A stretch of 64,000 nt of DNA from Lavandula angustifolia (GCA_028984105.1 CM054824.1:5885324-5949323), one strand, 5' to 3'; shown: positions 22,024-34,561, numbered from the stretch's first letter. Program-made: numbers and translations. Notes: generated by a model not told the origin, from the sequence alone.

Positions 22024-22994
22024 ATGTCTCGATATGTCGGTATTAGGATGGTACCGATGTTCTCAATAGAGAACTACACGGTATGGCGCATACGTATGGA
22101 GGCACACCTAACGTCACTCCCGGGACGGCATGTCGGATGTCCTAGAGTCGGGACCAATCATTCCCATGATCGACGGCGTAGTATTTTCTTTGGAGGAGGC
22201 GTGGGAGCACAAACTGGTGCTAAGGTTCCCAAAGACAAATCTGCCTTCACGCCTGAAGAAAAGAAGTTGCACAACCTTGACCGAGTTGCACGTAATGCCA
22301 TACTGACTACGCTCAGTGACTCACACCTCGGAAGGGTACAAGATTGCAAAACGACGAAAGAGCTATGGGACGCCTTGGCTGTACTGAGCCATGGAACCCC
22401 TCAGATCAAAGAAAACAAGCTCGAGCTAGAGCTTCAGAAGTTCGACGCCTTTGCAATGGACCCTACTGAAACCATTGACGAGCTGAGTGTCAGATTCACC
22501 AATCAAGTCAATGTCATCAATGGGCTAGGGAGGTCGTTCACCAACAAGGAGATGAACACCAAGATCTTGAGAGCGTTGCCCCGACAGAAGTGGCTTCCAT
22601 TTGCTACTTATTTACGTCGCTCTGATCTAAATGCTCTAACTCCTGATGTTATATTTTCAGAATTAAAATCGGAGGAATTCGAGCATAGCCTACCCCAAAA
22701 GTGCTTAAGCGCTCCAGCTGACACACAGTTCGACCACGCCTTCAAGGCAACGATCAAGCAATACGGAGCCAAGCCTATTTCCTCAAGCAAAGCTGTGGCC
22801 ACATCAGTAGCAAAGTCTTCTGAGACTTCAGGCCCTGACCAGCTAGCACTGATGGCTCTCAAATATCAGAGGGAAAAGGAGAGAGTCAGAAAGCTGAGGA
22901 AATACAATCGAGATTCTTCCTCAGGTAAGAAAGACTATCATAAGAAAGAAGAATCTAATCTTTCTACTGAATGCAGGAAATCGGAGTCTGCTGC
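22024..22994 (+). pseudogene. Element A gag, N-terminal part (disrupted)
   Basis: The frame opens with a MVPMFSIENYTVWRIRMEAHL block, then HNLDRVARNAILTTLSDS, KELWDAL and IDELSVRFTNQV, the UBN2-type capsid domain of copia Gag. It corresponds to the gag at 58128 in element B. It forms the capsid-like particle that packages the element RNA. The Tekay-type solo LTR inserted at 22995 interrupts it about 320 codons in, and the last part of the long open frame (to 23064) is read-through into that insert. The stretch at about 22120-22190 is frameshifted relative to element B. Confidence 0.88.
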
Positions 22995-23020
22995 TGTAAC
23001 GCCCCGAAATTTTCAATATA

Positions 23021-23272
23021 AGATGCATAACATATGTATTCATGCATGTTATCAAGTGTTTTAGTTCTGTAAGTCGCGCCTTAGAAATTAAAATGAAAAT
23101 TAAAGCATTTATGTTATTTTTTCGTTAAATCATTTTTGTTATGTTAAGATGCATAACATATTTATTCATGCATGTTATCAAGTGTTTTAGTTCTGTAAGT
23201 CGCGCCTTAGAAATTAAAATGAAAATTAAAGCATTTATGTTATTTTTTCGTTAAATCATTTTTGTTATGTAA
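23021..23272. repeat. 126-bp tandem duplication inside the solo LTR
   Basis: AGATGCATAACATATGTATTC at 23021 recurs at 23147 with one change, and the remaining approximately 105 bp of each copy match almost exactly. Confidence 0.92.
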
Positions 23273-25107
23273 ATTTATTTTGAACTTTGAATGTGTTTAT
23301 TTATACTATATTATGTTTATATTGTTTATTGATGAGAAAAATAATGTTAGAATTATGAGGTAAGAATAATATTTATATAGTTTGGATTTCCTAAACCAAC
23401 TAGGATTCATAAAAGGATATAATATTTATTATTATATTAAGTTATTAGGAGATAATTTGAAATTATATTTTATGAATAAAATAGATATTATATTTGAGAT
23501 ATACATGTTTTAGGAAAGAAATATAGTTGTATTTATCCTTATCCTAATTTATCTAGGATTGAATGTCTTATATGGTAAGTGAATAGAATAAATCCTATAT
23601 AAAATAGATATGAACGAAAATAATTATGGATAAAATATATTTGATATCTTATAGGATTAGAGATCTTTAGATAATGATTTCTAGGCCTATAAATACACCT
23701 TAGTCGTACATAATTTAGTTTCATATTAGATTTTCGAATTCTGTCAGCACACGTACGAATTGTTTCAAGATTTATCTACACAACTTTCCGTCATAATATC
23801 ATCGTGAAAATTTAGGGACGTCTTCCTAGGTATGTCTAGTATACCCAGTTATTTTTGTATAATTTTTCAAGCATTATAAATATTTATTTAAAATTGTTCT
23901 TCGTAACCTGCCAGTTTCTGTCAGCAGGTTTATGATCTTGAAAGGAAAATTGTTTTTCATGTCTTCTTTGAGTTATTTTCGACCATGTAGAACATTAATA
24001 GAATATAATACATGTTAGGTCATTAAATTTAAGAATATAGAATTTTTAGAATATGTTTACTATTTATTTGTTAAAAATGTTTAAGTTTCATGAGAGTATA
24101 ATCTGTCCTGCCATTTACCTTTTCTGCCGAGACTTTCCAGAGCCAATTAATCGATCTTTTGTTATTTTAAAATTTCTATAAAAATTATAGAGATATATTT
24201 TAGTAGGTTTTTAAGGTCTCTGTAAGGTTTCATGATTTTTGGACAAGTCCGTATATTTTTACTGAATTTCTACTTTTATACTGCCGAAAAATAATTCTTT
24301 CTGGATAGGTCTTAGAAAAATATTTATATCTCGCTCTAAAAATATGGTTTTGACTTGATTCTTTTTTCTAAATACTCATCACACGTAGTAGTTTCTCAAA
24401 ATATTTATTTTGTATTTTTATCGTATCTGTACAAAAGCAGTTTATTTCAAACATTCCATGGTTCAGCAAAGATTTATATTCTGTCGAGTAGTTTTGAGTG
24501 AAAAATGATCTGTATATTCTGAATACATCACTTATCCATATGATTTGAAATTTTGATATGATATGTCTACATATGTCTCTTAGATGTATTGTCCCTGTTT
24601 TATACGGATGAAGTTCAGTAGGTTAGAAATCATTTTTGTTTATGCAGTAGATTTGTTTTGGTTATATCATTTAAATGACTTATCATTTTGATATGAAACC
24701 AATTCCGGTATGTTGTAGACTCATTCAGGAATCTATGTCTAGAAAATTAGAATTTTTGGAATGAATTCATATTCTGTGGAATATTTTCAAAACAAGCATT
24801 TTCAAAACAAGAATTTTTGGAATGAATTCATGTTCTGTGGAATATTTTTGTTTATGCAGTAGATTTGTTTTGGTTATATCATTTAAAGCTACGAAATTGT
24901 TTGCATCTTATGTGCAAGTGTTTTAATTGTTTCATGCATGTCACGACATTAAGATAAATTTTCCATGTATAGGATCGGCGCGCAGGGCATAAATATTGAT
25001 ATCCATTATTTTCATTCAAGTCAAGGTTAAGGTGGGGAATGTTACGTTTATCTTTATTATATATTATATTCGATATTTCATGTTTTGACGACAGACATGT
25101 AAGAAAG

Positions 25108-25357
25108 TGGTCTATGTGGCCAATACACATTGTGGTCTGTGTGGCCAGTACAAGTTCATGTGGTCTGTGTGGCCAATTCAAGTTCATGTGGTCTGTGTGG
25201 CCAATACAAGTTCCTGTGGTCTGTGTGGCCAATTCAAGTTCATGTGGTCTGTGTGGCCAATACAAGTTCAAGTGGTCTGTGTGGCCAATACAAGTTCATG
25301 TGGTCTGTGTGGCCAATACAAGTTCATGTGGTCTGCGTGGCCAAATTATAAGTTCAT
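25108..25357. repeat. 28-bp minisatellite, nine units
   Basis: Units beginning TGGTCTGTGTGGCCAATACA start at 25108, 25133, 25161, 25189, 25217, 25245, 25273, 25301 and 25329. Spacing is 28 bp except for the first unit (25). Because 28 is not a multiple of three and the unit has no stop, all three plus frames stay open through it; they are not genes. Confidence 0.96.
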
Positions 25358-25727
25358 GTTACATGATTTAGTTACTCATGTTTATGTTTGATATAATCTA
25401 TAGTTTGGGTATACGTGTGTTTTCCCACTGAGTAGTCGTACTCATTCCCAACATTTTAACATTTTGCAGGAAATGGCTCGGCCGATGCGTAGAGGTGTTG
25501 GTGGTGATGGTCACGTGAGGAAGAATTTAAGAAACTTATTATTGCATTAAACTAGTTTTTGTCATGAACTTTGCATTTTTATTTAAAACTTCCGCTGAGT
25601 ACGAAAATTAATTGAATTTTTCAATGATTCTTTTCCATGAAAATGTTTTGAAAGAATTGAAATATGCATGTTAAGTATGAAGTAGCGTCCCTAGTTAAGT
25701 TTTGAAAAATTGGGGCGTTACAGCTGC

Positions 25728-27005
25728 CAGTCCGTCTAAAGACTCAGCTGGTAAGAGCAGCAGAACATCCACCTGCTACAACTGCAAGAAGGAGGGACAC
25801 TATCGCACGATTGTCCCGAACTCTCGGCCGCTCAAAAGAGCAGAACGGCGAGCCGAGGAGAAAGAAATTCGCCGAGAGACAAGAGGCCTATATAGCCGGG
25901 AGAGATATCCGACAACTCAATTGAGGAGGATACATTCATGTATTCTTCCGAAGACGAAGCCGCATTCGTCGCAGTTGAGGTCGCAGAGACGGTTCTCGAT
26001 GAGTCGACCGAATACCGTCTCGATGGCCGGAGAAGAGGCCGAGGTAAATTCTAAACGCATTATTACCTCTTCTTCACACAAAGACACAAGACACGTGCTC
26101 GGTCACGGATGATCCTCTAGATGTGGTACAAGCCTACGACGATCCGCTAGAGGAACAGTTCAATTGGCGAGCAGAGTTCAGCGAGAACCATCCGGGAACT
26201 TGAACAGGTAAAGGCCGAGAATCAAAGACTTTCTTCGATTGTCAGGTCTCTACTGAGTCAGTGGATCTAGTTGCGAGACTCAAGGAAGAGATTGAATCTC
26301 TTATAACTAAGTCTCAGCTTCAAGAGACTCAGATCTCAGTTCTGACCAAGGACAATTTCGAGAAAGAGACTGAAATAGCCAAGCTCGGTCCGAAGCTCGC
26401 GCACGTGCGGAATGACTATGACTCACTCGGAAGGAGTGACGAGGTCCGGAGAGGGTTGATGGACCGAACAATACCGGGAGCGAAGGAGAAGCTTGAAAGC
26501 ATGCTTAGAGCACAACGGCCAACTGCTGTGAAAGAAGGCCTTGGCTATACCCACAAAGCTTCCACCTCCAAAAGCTCAGCAACCCTGGCTGATAGGTTCG
26601 TCAGAGGAAAGGTGCAAGCTGCTGACACCACACCTCGGGCGAAGAACAAACGAGAAAATGATTGCACCTCGGCCCGAGTAGCAACAAGCGGTGACCAAAG
26701 GTTCCGGCCCCGGGGCACCGCGATCAAATTCGGGGGGGAACCAAGAAGGTCGGATGGGCGGAGAGCGTACAAGGAGCCATTTGTATGAGCACCCGGCTCG
26801 GCACGGCTCGTACTACTATGAGCCCAGGGTCAGGAGAAGTGCTAAGACTCAGAAGAAGAAAGCGCCTGAACCCAAAATTATCAGCAGAAAGTCAGTATCT
26901 CCAAGTCCTGTGGAGAAGAAAGCTGAAAAGGTTCAGAAGAAGAAGTCTAGAACTTCTAAGGTCCCGAGACAGATCTGGGTTCCGAAATCACCCACTAACC
27001 TGTAA
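25728..27005 (+). pseudogene. Element A gag, C-terminal part with broken zinc knuckle
   Basis: After the solo LTR, gag resumes. CYNCKKEGHY is a CCHC zinc knuckle whose last Cys is lost by a frame slip (the next base frame reads DCPELS). A heptad-rich stretch at 26261-26450 (LKEEIESLITKSQLQE) predicts a coiled coil, followed by a basic Lys/Arg-rich tail to about 27005. The matching region in element B spans 57110-55990. Frame changes near 25810, 26120 and 26230 fall at CAG/CTG sites when compared with B. Confidence 0.75.
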
Positions 27006-27044
27006 GGACCCAACTGAACCAAAGGGTACCTAAAAATGCCTCTG

Positions 27045-27390
27045 TTTTGCAGGTACATAAGGACCCGTGGATAGTGGACAGCAGCTGCTCGAGACATATG
27101 ACTTACTAGAAGAGTCTGCTGACCAACTACGTACAAGAAGATGGTCCCAGAATTGAATTCGGTGATAACTCCAAAGGCTACACAAGGGGATACGGAACGC
27201 TGAACATTGGGACTGCCATAGTTCCAAGAGTAACATATGTTGAAGGACTTCAACATAATCTCCTTTCAGTCAGTCAATTCTGTGATAATCTTAACAGAGT
27301 AATCTTTGACGCTGGTTTCTGTGATATTGTTGACAAATCTACAGGGAAAACAGTATTATCAGGTTCGCGGAGGAAGAACATCTATGTTGC
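27045..27390 (+). pseudogene. Element A protease region
   Basis: The reading DPWIVDSSCSRHMTY is the copia aspartic protease active site; element B has DSGCSRHMTY at the same place. FGDNSKGYTRGYGTL and VEGLQHNLLSVSQFCD follow, both standard copia blocks. DSG is DSS here and an in-frame stop follows MTY, so this copy would not give active protease as written. Confidence 0.82.
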
Positions 27391-28485
27391 AAACTGGAAT
27401 ACCACAGAACCTGAGGCTTGTTTGCTCGCACAGACCAAATCAGGTGACAAGTCAGGTTGGCTATGGCACAAGAGACTCAGCCACCTGAACTTCAAGACCA
27501 TGAACAAGCTAGTCAAGAACTCTAAAGTCGAGGATCGCCCAAAGAATCGTTTATCAAAGACGAAATTGTGAAGCGTGCACGAAGGGAAAGCAAACAAAGA
27601 GGAGCAATCCACCTATTCCGTCACCTTCCACCGATGGAATCCTTGGTACCGCTTCACATGGACTTATTCGGGCCGGTCTCTCCAAGTGACTATAAGAGGC
27701 AAGAAGTATGCCCTCGTCGTCATAGACGACTACTCGAGATATACTTGGGTCATCTTCATAGCCAACAAATCTGATGTTCAGACTGAGTTACCTAATCTAC
27801 CGAAGAAACTCAGAGTGGAAAAGAACATCAAGATTAAGAAGATACGCTCGAGACGGAGGAACAGAGTTTCTAAACTCGGTAGTTAAGACATACTGCGATA
27901 AAGAGGGAATTCAGCACGAGACATCAGCGCGCGCACCCCTCAGCAGAACGGACTTGCTTGAACGTAAGAACAGAACACTCAAAGAAGCAGCAAGAACGCT
28001 CCTCGCAGATCTCGGACTACCCTCAAAGTTTTGGGCCGATGCTTTGCGACACCGCCTGTTACACTCGGAATCGCTCACTACCGACACAAGAACACATGAA
28101 GACGCCTTACGAACCGTGGAAAGGGAGAATTCCTTCTATTTCTCATTTTCATGTTTTCGGCTGTCCTTGCTTTATCCACAACAATGGGAAAGATCAGTTG
28201 AAGGTCTTTGATAGCAAATCTGATCAAGGAATATTCTTAGGATACTCCCGAGTCAGTAAAGCCTTCAGAGTCTTTAACTATCGAACTCTTTGCGTGGAGG
28301 AAAGCCCTCATGTTGTTTTTGATGAATTTGTTACTGAGAACAGGAAAGATACAAAGTCAAATCCGAGGATGTCGGCAGCAAGCTACGGGATCTCGGATCG
28401 AATGACAAAGCCGAAAAGATCCAGCATTGTTGGGATGATGAGTCAGAAGATGAAGAAATTCAGACTCAGCCAACAAGCAATGTAG
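27391..28485 (+). pseudogene. Element A integrase (GAG-pre-integrase, core, C-terminal)
   Basis: WLWHKRLSHLNFKTMNKLV is the His-His half of the HHCC zinc finger. The Cys half is frameshifted near 27560. YALVVIDDYSRYTWVIFIANKS gives the first catalytic Asp; a GGTEFLNS-type block gives the second, frame-shifted near 27850. LLERKNRTLKEAARTLLADL carries the region of the catalytic Glu. FHVFGCPCFIHNNGKDQLK and the GIFLGYS block close the domain. At least four frame changes interrupt it. The product would insert element cDNA into the genome. Confidence 0.82.
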
Positions 28486-28639
28486 CTAACCTAGTTGATT
28501 CTATCGAACAAAATCAACAACAGGTAACATCGGTCGATGAGGAAGCCCCTGTGGTAACTGAGATCTCTACTGAGAATATAAACTCAGGGGGAACGATTAA
28601 TGTTCCTGAGCTAAATGCCCCTGAACCTGGAAACTCAGT

Positions 28640-29790
28640 AGATCCTAACCTTCTTACTTGAATTGCTACGATCACGAAACGGTACTCACCGAAATGCCTA
28701 ATACACCTACGGCGTGCGTAAGTAGTATCGAAGAAGAAGCCCGACTCGGGCGTTCGTGGCTCGATGCTCATTCTTCGAGATCTTATCATTGGAGATCCAT
28801 CAAGCAACTATAAGGACGAGATCAAGATTAAGTCAAGGAGAAAGCTCACTTTACTCTTGTTTTCTCGTCTACGTAAGAACCTCGGTCGATAGAGGACGCA
28901 CTTAAAGATCTTGGCCGGGTCATTGCTATGCAAGAAGAGCTGAACCGGTTCGTCGAAATGAAGTTTGGGAGCTTATCGACGGACCTAGACATCGGCACGT
29001 GATTGGAACTAGGTGGGTTTTCAAGAACAAGCGAGATGAAAACAACATCATTGTCGAAATAAAGCTCGACTAGTTGCTAAAGGATACGATCGGGCGAGAG
29101 GAATTGACTTTGATGAAACATTTGCTCCGGTCGCCCGATTGGAAGCCATTCGTCTTTTCCTAGCTTATGCAACACATCGGGGATTTAAGGTATATCGGAT
29201 GGATGTGAAGTCGGCTTTTCCGAACGGTGCATCGAAGGAAGAAGTCTACGTGGAACAACCGCCCGGCTTTCAGCGGGGACATCGTGTGTACGAGACTTAG
29301 GAAAGCTCAGTATGGGTTAAAACAAGCACCCGGTGGCTTGGTATGATACCCTATCGGACTTTCTACTTCGTAAAAGGTTTTCGAAGGGGACGGTAGATCG
29401 CACCCTATTCAACATAAAGTCGGGAGATGACATCCTACGGGTGCGGATCTACGTAGACGACATCATTTTCGGCCGCGAAACGAAGTCATATGTCGGCAGT
29501 TCGAGAAGATGATGAAGGAGAAATTCGAGATGTCCATGATGGGAGAGATGAATTATTTCCTTGGATTTCAAGTGAAGCAATCACCTGAAGGAATCTTCAT
29601 CAATCAAGCTAAATACACTCGAGATCTTCTCAAGAGATTCGGCTGCGATTCCAGCAAGCCAGTCAAAATCCCCATGAACACGAACTTTAAAATCGATCTA
29701 GACAAAGAGGGAGCTTCTGTTAACTCTACCGACTATAGAGCTATTATAGGCTCTTTACTTTATTTAACAGACTAGCCATCCCGACATAAC
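28640..29790 (+). pseudogene. Element A reverse transcriptase
   Basis: Blocks are readable only by switching frames: a TRWVFKNK-like block near 29005, ARLVAKGYD near 29060, DETFAPVARLEAIRLFLAYA near 29115, VYRMDVKSAF near 29195, and the YVDD active-site stretch near 29450. MMKEKFEMSMMGEMNYFLGF (from 29509) and FGCDSSKPVKIPMNT follow in a clean frame. Nearly all breaks before 29480 coincide with places where element B or the codon pattern calls for CAG or CTG. Confidence 0.8.
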
Positions 29791-30414
29791 TTATGCTTTG
29801 TAGGTGTATGCGCAAGATTCCAAGCGGATCCCAAGCGAAGTCATTTAGACTCAGCGAAGAAGATTCTGCGCTATTTAAGAAGAACACCTGATGCTGGGTT
29901 ATGGTATCCTGCTGATGATAACTTAATACTAACAGGTTATTCTGGTGTTGATTATGCAGTATGCAGGATAGATCGAAAGTCAACTTCCGGAACTTGTCAG
30001 TTCCTAGGCAGCAAGCTGATTTCTTGGTTTTCAAAGAAGCAAAGCATTCGGCAGCAACGTCCACTACCGAAGCCGAGTACATGGGCTGCGAGGAAGTTGC
30101 TTCGTGCCCAGATCCTTTGGCTTCGACAACAACTTAGAGATTATGGTATCACTCAGGATGAAGTGCCCATCTACTGCGACTCCACAAGTGCAATTGCCAT
30201 AACTCAGAAGCTAGTTCTACATACCAGATGCAAGCACGTGGATATTCGACACCACTTCATCAGAGACCATGTCGAGAAGAAGGATATCAGGATGGAGAAG
30301 ATCCATACTGACAAGCAAAGGGCAGATATACTGACCAAACCACTAGCTGAGAACAGGTTCAAAGAACTATCAGTTGAGCTAGGTCTACTGGATCCTACTG
30401 AGATGCGTCAGTAG
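29791..30414 (+). pseudogene. Element A RNase H and pol C-terminus
   Basis: RIDRKSTSGTCQFLG, the LISWFSKKQ block and TEAEYMG mark the copia RNase H. IYCDSTSAIAIT, HTRCKHVDIRHHFIRDHVE and DKQRADILTKPLAENRFKEL form the clean last frame (30097-30414), ending in a stop at 30412. The first half has one-base breaks. Confidence 0.85.
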
Positions 30415-31233
30415 ATGCCGACTACTGAGAACATCATTGTCAAACAATTGGTAACAATTGGGATCAGCATAAGGAATCAGTACGACAGGTCAGATAACTA
30501 AGTACAGTGACTCAGTTGGGAAAGTCACACTGTACACAGCAAGGGGGAACATAGTCATCAGCATGACAACCATTCTCCTAATACGTAACAAGTAACCGGT
30601 GATAGGTTCATCGAAGAGGTTCGGTAACCAACTGATAAGTTCAGCTGAAGAAGATCGGTAACCAGCTGATAAGTTCAGCTGAAGAGGTTTGCGTAATTTT
30701 GTGTACTTAAATTCTTTTGAAGCATGCTCGCATTTATTGCATCAGTCGCTCACACTCAGTAGTTAATGTGCATTCATTTCCCGCCATTAATAGTTTTAAG
30801 GAAAGGTCAGTAGGAAACCTTTTCATTTACATAAACTGAGTAATTAATGTTGTCTGTCGCGCATTTAATGCATGTCTTCTCACTTACCTTTATTACGACG
30901 ATCTATGTTTTAGGCGGCTTTTGTAATCATTCCTTTTATAACATTAAATCTTAGCCGTTCATAGTTTTTAGAAGATTAAAACTCAGTCGTTGGATTGAAA
31001 CTTGCAATCAAGCCAATATATACAAAATCTTTCAACTTCTATCTTTTTCCTCACTTTTCGCCATTATCAAAACCTAACAGCTTTTATCGCAAATCAGTTT
31101 CCATCTCAAAACTCCTGAATGCTTGCTTTGCTGTGCATCTCTCAAGCTCTCATACTCGGTAATGTATTCAAATCTGCTGACAACTACTGACTTACTCTAT
31201 TTTCAAGTGCTAACGTGTGTTTTGCAGATTTCT
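30415..31233 (+). other. Spacer between pol and ORF3 with splice-acceptor-like end
   Basis: About 0.8 kb without coding signal. It ends CTAACGTGTGTTTTGCAG just before the ORF3 ATG, a good plant 3' splice site. Element B has TTCTTGTGACAG at the equivalent place. This suggests, without proof, that ORF3 is read from a spliced subgenomic RNA. Confidence 0.45.
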
Positions 31234-34200
31234 ATGGCGATCGTACAGACTGCTGAACCAATAGTGGAGATCATGGCCATCCGAATCCAGTTCGAACCAA
31301 CAATGGCTTTCCGCCAGGTGGACATTTCATATCTGGAGCCTATGTTCGATGCTCTAGAGAGGTCAGGGTTGGAGACCCTTGTGACCAAGCATCCGCGTGA
31401 CTATCTGCCAAGGCAAGTGGCAGAAGCATATTTCAACTGGAACTCAGTGGCTGCCGGAGGAGAAGAAGCTTCTTTCTCATACATGAGAGAAACCACTCCG
31501 AACAAGTGGAAGCCGACTCAGCACACCTTCAACATCCGAGAGGCTCTAGTCCTCGCGTTTCAGCTTCCAAATTCTGGTATCTCACCTATCGGATATAAGG
31601 AGAGGGAGATCAATGCCTATGTACAAAAGTTCTGTGGACGCAGTGATCTGACGTTCAAGACAGCTCTCCCGAGGAACCTTTTGCTACCTCAGTACAGAGG
31701 TTTAGCGTATGTGGTCTCATACATACTGACAAGCTCAGCTGGATCGTATGATCAACTGTCCAAGCCAAGGATTCAGCTGATGATGGTTATTGATGACGGA
31801 GTAGAAGTGAATTGGGCGCACTATTACACGACTCGGATGAAAGCCCGAGCCCGTAAATTCACTACTCTACCCTCGGCGAGAGGAAGTTGGCCAAGATGCG
31901 GGTAAGCTTCTATTTGGGACTAAGATGTCTGTCCTAATAGAGAGTGTTGTACAGAGGAACTCAGCTTTCGAAGACTCAAAGCTGTACAACACTAAGCTGA
32001 TAAAATTTAAGACTAAAGAAGCGACGGAGAAGTCAATTGGCAAAGGGCCACCTGAGCAGAAAAGAGCTGCTACTGCCCTGCCATCTCCTGCTGATGTGCC
32101 CAAGAGGAGGAGGCTTACAAAGCCACGACCAGCTGAGGTCACTGTGGCTCAGCCGATAACTGTCATAGAACAGGCTCCTCCTCCACCTCAAGATGAGCAA
32201 ACCTTGGACTCCGACACAGGGATGGAAGGAGCCACCCTCAAGGATAAAGCTCAAGTCATCAGCTCCGATGACACTCAGTCAGACATTAGAGAGCCAACTG
32301 AAGAGACTGAATGGACAACAACTCATACCACTCGTCTGCGTGCTACAGCTGAGATTTACGATCAGATTCCAGAGATAGCTGAGCATGAAGACTTGGTTGA
32401 CATTGCCATCAGGGCAAGAGTTCAGATGCTACTAAGGTTATTAAACTGGGATATTCTGATAGACTTTGCTAAAACTCAGTCAGCCATCGATCTACTAACA
32501 GAGGAGCAAGATTTACAGGCAGAGATCGGTTTCGGGGAGCCAGCTGATTTGGCGTCCTTCGAGGATCTTCGAGCTGCTATGCTCTATCTTCTTAGCCTGC
32601 GTACCACAGCTCCTACTGATAATGCTCCGCCTCCATCTCCTTCTGCTGATGAGGATGATGACCAAGAACATGATCAGGAGATGGAAGGCAACCCCAAGGA
32701 TGCAGAGTTGGGAGGCTCTGCTGAGGGACCAACTCCTCATGAGAAGAGCCAATCACCACCCCCTGGTACATCAAGTGAGGCTCAGGGCGCCCCAAAGTAC
32801 AGTAGGGAGCAGCTCCTCATGTTTTCTGATCAAAGGCTCGGAACAAGCTCTTACCAGATTCAACCCATTGGTTCCGTGTCCTCCAAATCAGTGAATAAGG
32901 CAATCAGACGCCAAGGTGCTAAAAACAGACTTCTCGCCAAAGACGTCCATATCAAATGGGAGAAGTATACGAAGGCGCAGACTGAAGCCTGGATAAGCTA
33001 GCCGCTGACATCTCCACTCCTCAAGAGGCTCCTTTGCAGCCTGATTTTAAGGAGATGATCGAGCAGGCCTTGATAGCTCAGAAAGCAAATCTATCTGCAC
33101 AGAGTCAGTTGCTGCTCCAAGCTCAGCACAAAACATTTACTGAGCAGCTGACTCATGCCGTCACAACAGTCCAAGCTCAAATGGAAGAGTGAAACAAGTT
33201 GGCTACAAGCAGCCTCCAGACTGCTATTAAGCAACAGGCTGCGGCCTTGAACGAGATTCAGAAAGAGATGAAGGAATCTAATGATCTAGCCCTGCTGAAA
33301 CTCCGCCAGGAGTCAGTTGCTCAACTTAATCGATCTAGGGCTGATCAAGAGAAGGACTGGGAGAAATACTGTGACTTGGTCAAGGACTTCGACTCTACAG
33401 TTAATCAGATCAAGGACTCAGTATACAAGCTTGAGAAAGAGGTCACAGCTATCCGTACCAACCTCGATAAGGCTGCTGATACCAAAAAGGGGGAAGGTAT
33501 AATAAAAGATGAACCTGAAACGGATACAGCTGATGTACAGATTATCAGGGAAAGGGTTCAGGAGGAGAGACCCTCCACAGCTGAAGAACCCGCACAGACT
33601 CAGGGGGAAAGGGCTCAGGAGGAAGGACCCTTTACAACTCAGGATAAGAACTCTTCTGAGGTCCTTCTCCTAGAATTCCCACTTCAGCCAACCCCCATCT
33701 CCTCTTCTGCTGCTCACATTGAAGAAGTAACCATATTTATTGAGCAGGAGACAGAAGAAGAAGAGCCTGAGCCTGAACAATTGCCACCGCAGAGGCCGGG
33801 GAAAGAGTTTGCAACTGAATCTACTCCTCCTTCCTCCCCGGTCCATAAGTTCAAATCAAAAGCGGAGCAAGAGGCTTATGACCTCAAAATTGCCCAACAG
33901 CTGCAGGATAAGCTCGACCATGAGCGTCAGCTTGAAGAGGCAGCAGAAGCAGCAAAGAAGCCTAAGGGCAAAGCTGTTAGAGGCAAAGGCAAGAAAAAGG
34001 TCGGGTCAGTCGAAGAGCAGAAGAAGAAAGCCCAAGGCTCTTCCGACTGAGATCCAAGCTACTGCTCAGAGTATTCCCACTTCTACTCTAACACCTGAGC
34101 AGATAGCGGAAGATCAAGCGACCTGGGAGGCGACGCTGCAAGGTCTGAGTCTCAGACGAGGAGACAGTAGAGCAGCCGCACTCCGAGAAAAGAAAAGGAT

Positions 34201-34561
34201 AGCTGACTTGGCGAAAATGCGTAGCTTATCTCTCAAGCCAGCAGCTGATCCGAGGAAGCATATCCCAAGAAAATCCAAGTTCATCAGGGGCCCATATGTT
34301 AAGAATACGACCATTGGGAAAGGCTGAAAGAGGATTTTATTAAAGGCTATTTTGTATGGCGCATTTATCCTCTCGACTGTCCAGCTGATCAGTTATTCGA
34401 CGAACTAATCTCGAGATTTGATATCTCATTCAGAGATCCTCTTCAAGGAAGAAATCCAGGAGATCAGGATCAGAGTTTACAAGTATTATTATCTGGATCC
34501 TCCTGTTGAGAAGTTTGCCGATTTCAAGAAAAGGACTCAACGCTTCAAGCGTCAGCAGTGA
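31234..34561 (+). pseudogene. Element A ORF3, env-position protein of unknown function
   Basis: The ORF starts at ATG 31234 and runs through open frames 31234-31905, 31925-33001, 33199-34050 and on to 34561, joined by one-base slips near 31890, 32985 and 34000 and one TGA at 33190. The predicted product is about 1100 residues. It has an N-terminal globular domain (GYKEREINAYVQKFCGR, RGLAYVVSYILTSSAGSYD), then a Pro/Glu/Asp-rich linker, a long coiled coil (about 33050-33480), a second acidic linker and a Lys/Arg-rich C-terminus. Copies B (51716-47939) and C share all parts. No signal peptide or membrane segment is obvious, unlike classical Env. The position matches the env-like ORF of SIRE1; function is unknown. 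Confidence 0.75.

Larger units (their letters stand above)
22995..25722 (+). mobile_element. Solo LTR of Tekay/Del-type gypsy element
   Basis: It starts TGTAACGCCCCGAAATTTTC and ends AATTGGGGCGTTACA. A perfect 5-bp duplication GCTGC flanks it (22990-22994 and 25723-25727). At 2728 bp with TGTAAC..GTTACA ends and a CCACTGAGTAG..TACTCA..TTTTGCAGG block near 25425-25475, it fits long LTRs of chromovirus Tekay/Del elements (family knowledge; the lineage is inferred). No internal region remains. It sits inside the gag of element A and is therefore younger than A. Confidence 0.9.

Noticed and set aside
25108..25357. CRISPR-like array of regular repeats
   Set aside because: Units are contiguous with no unique spacers and sit in a plant LTR.
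25039..25391. Three overlapping repetitive open frames
   Set aside because: They are produced by a stop-free 28-bp minisatellite read in three frames.
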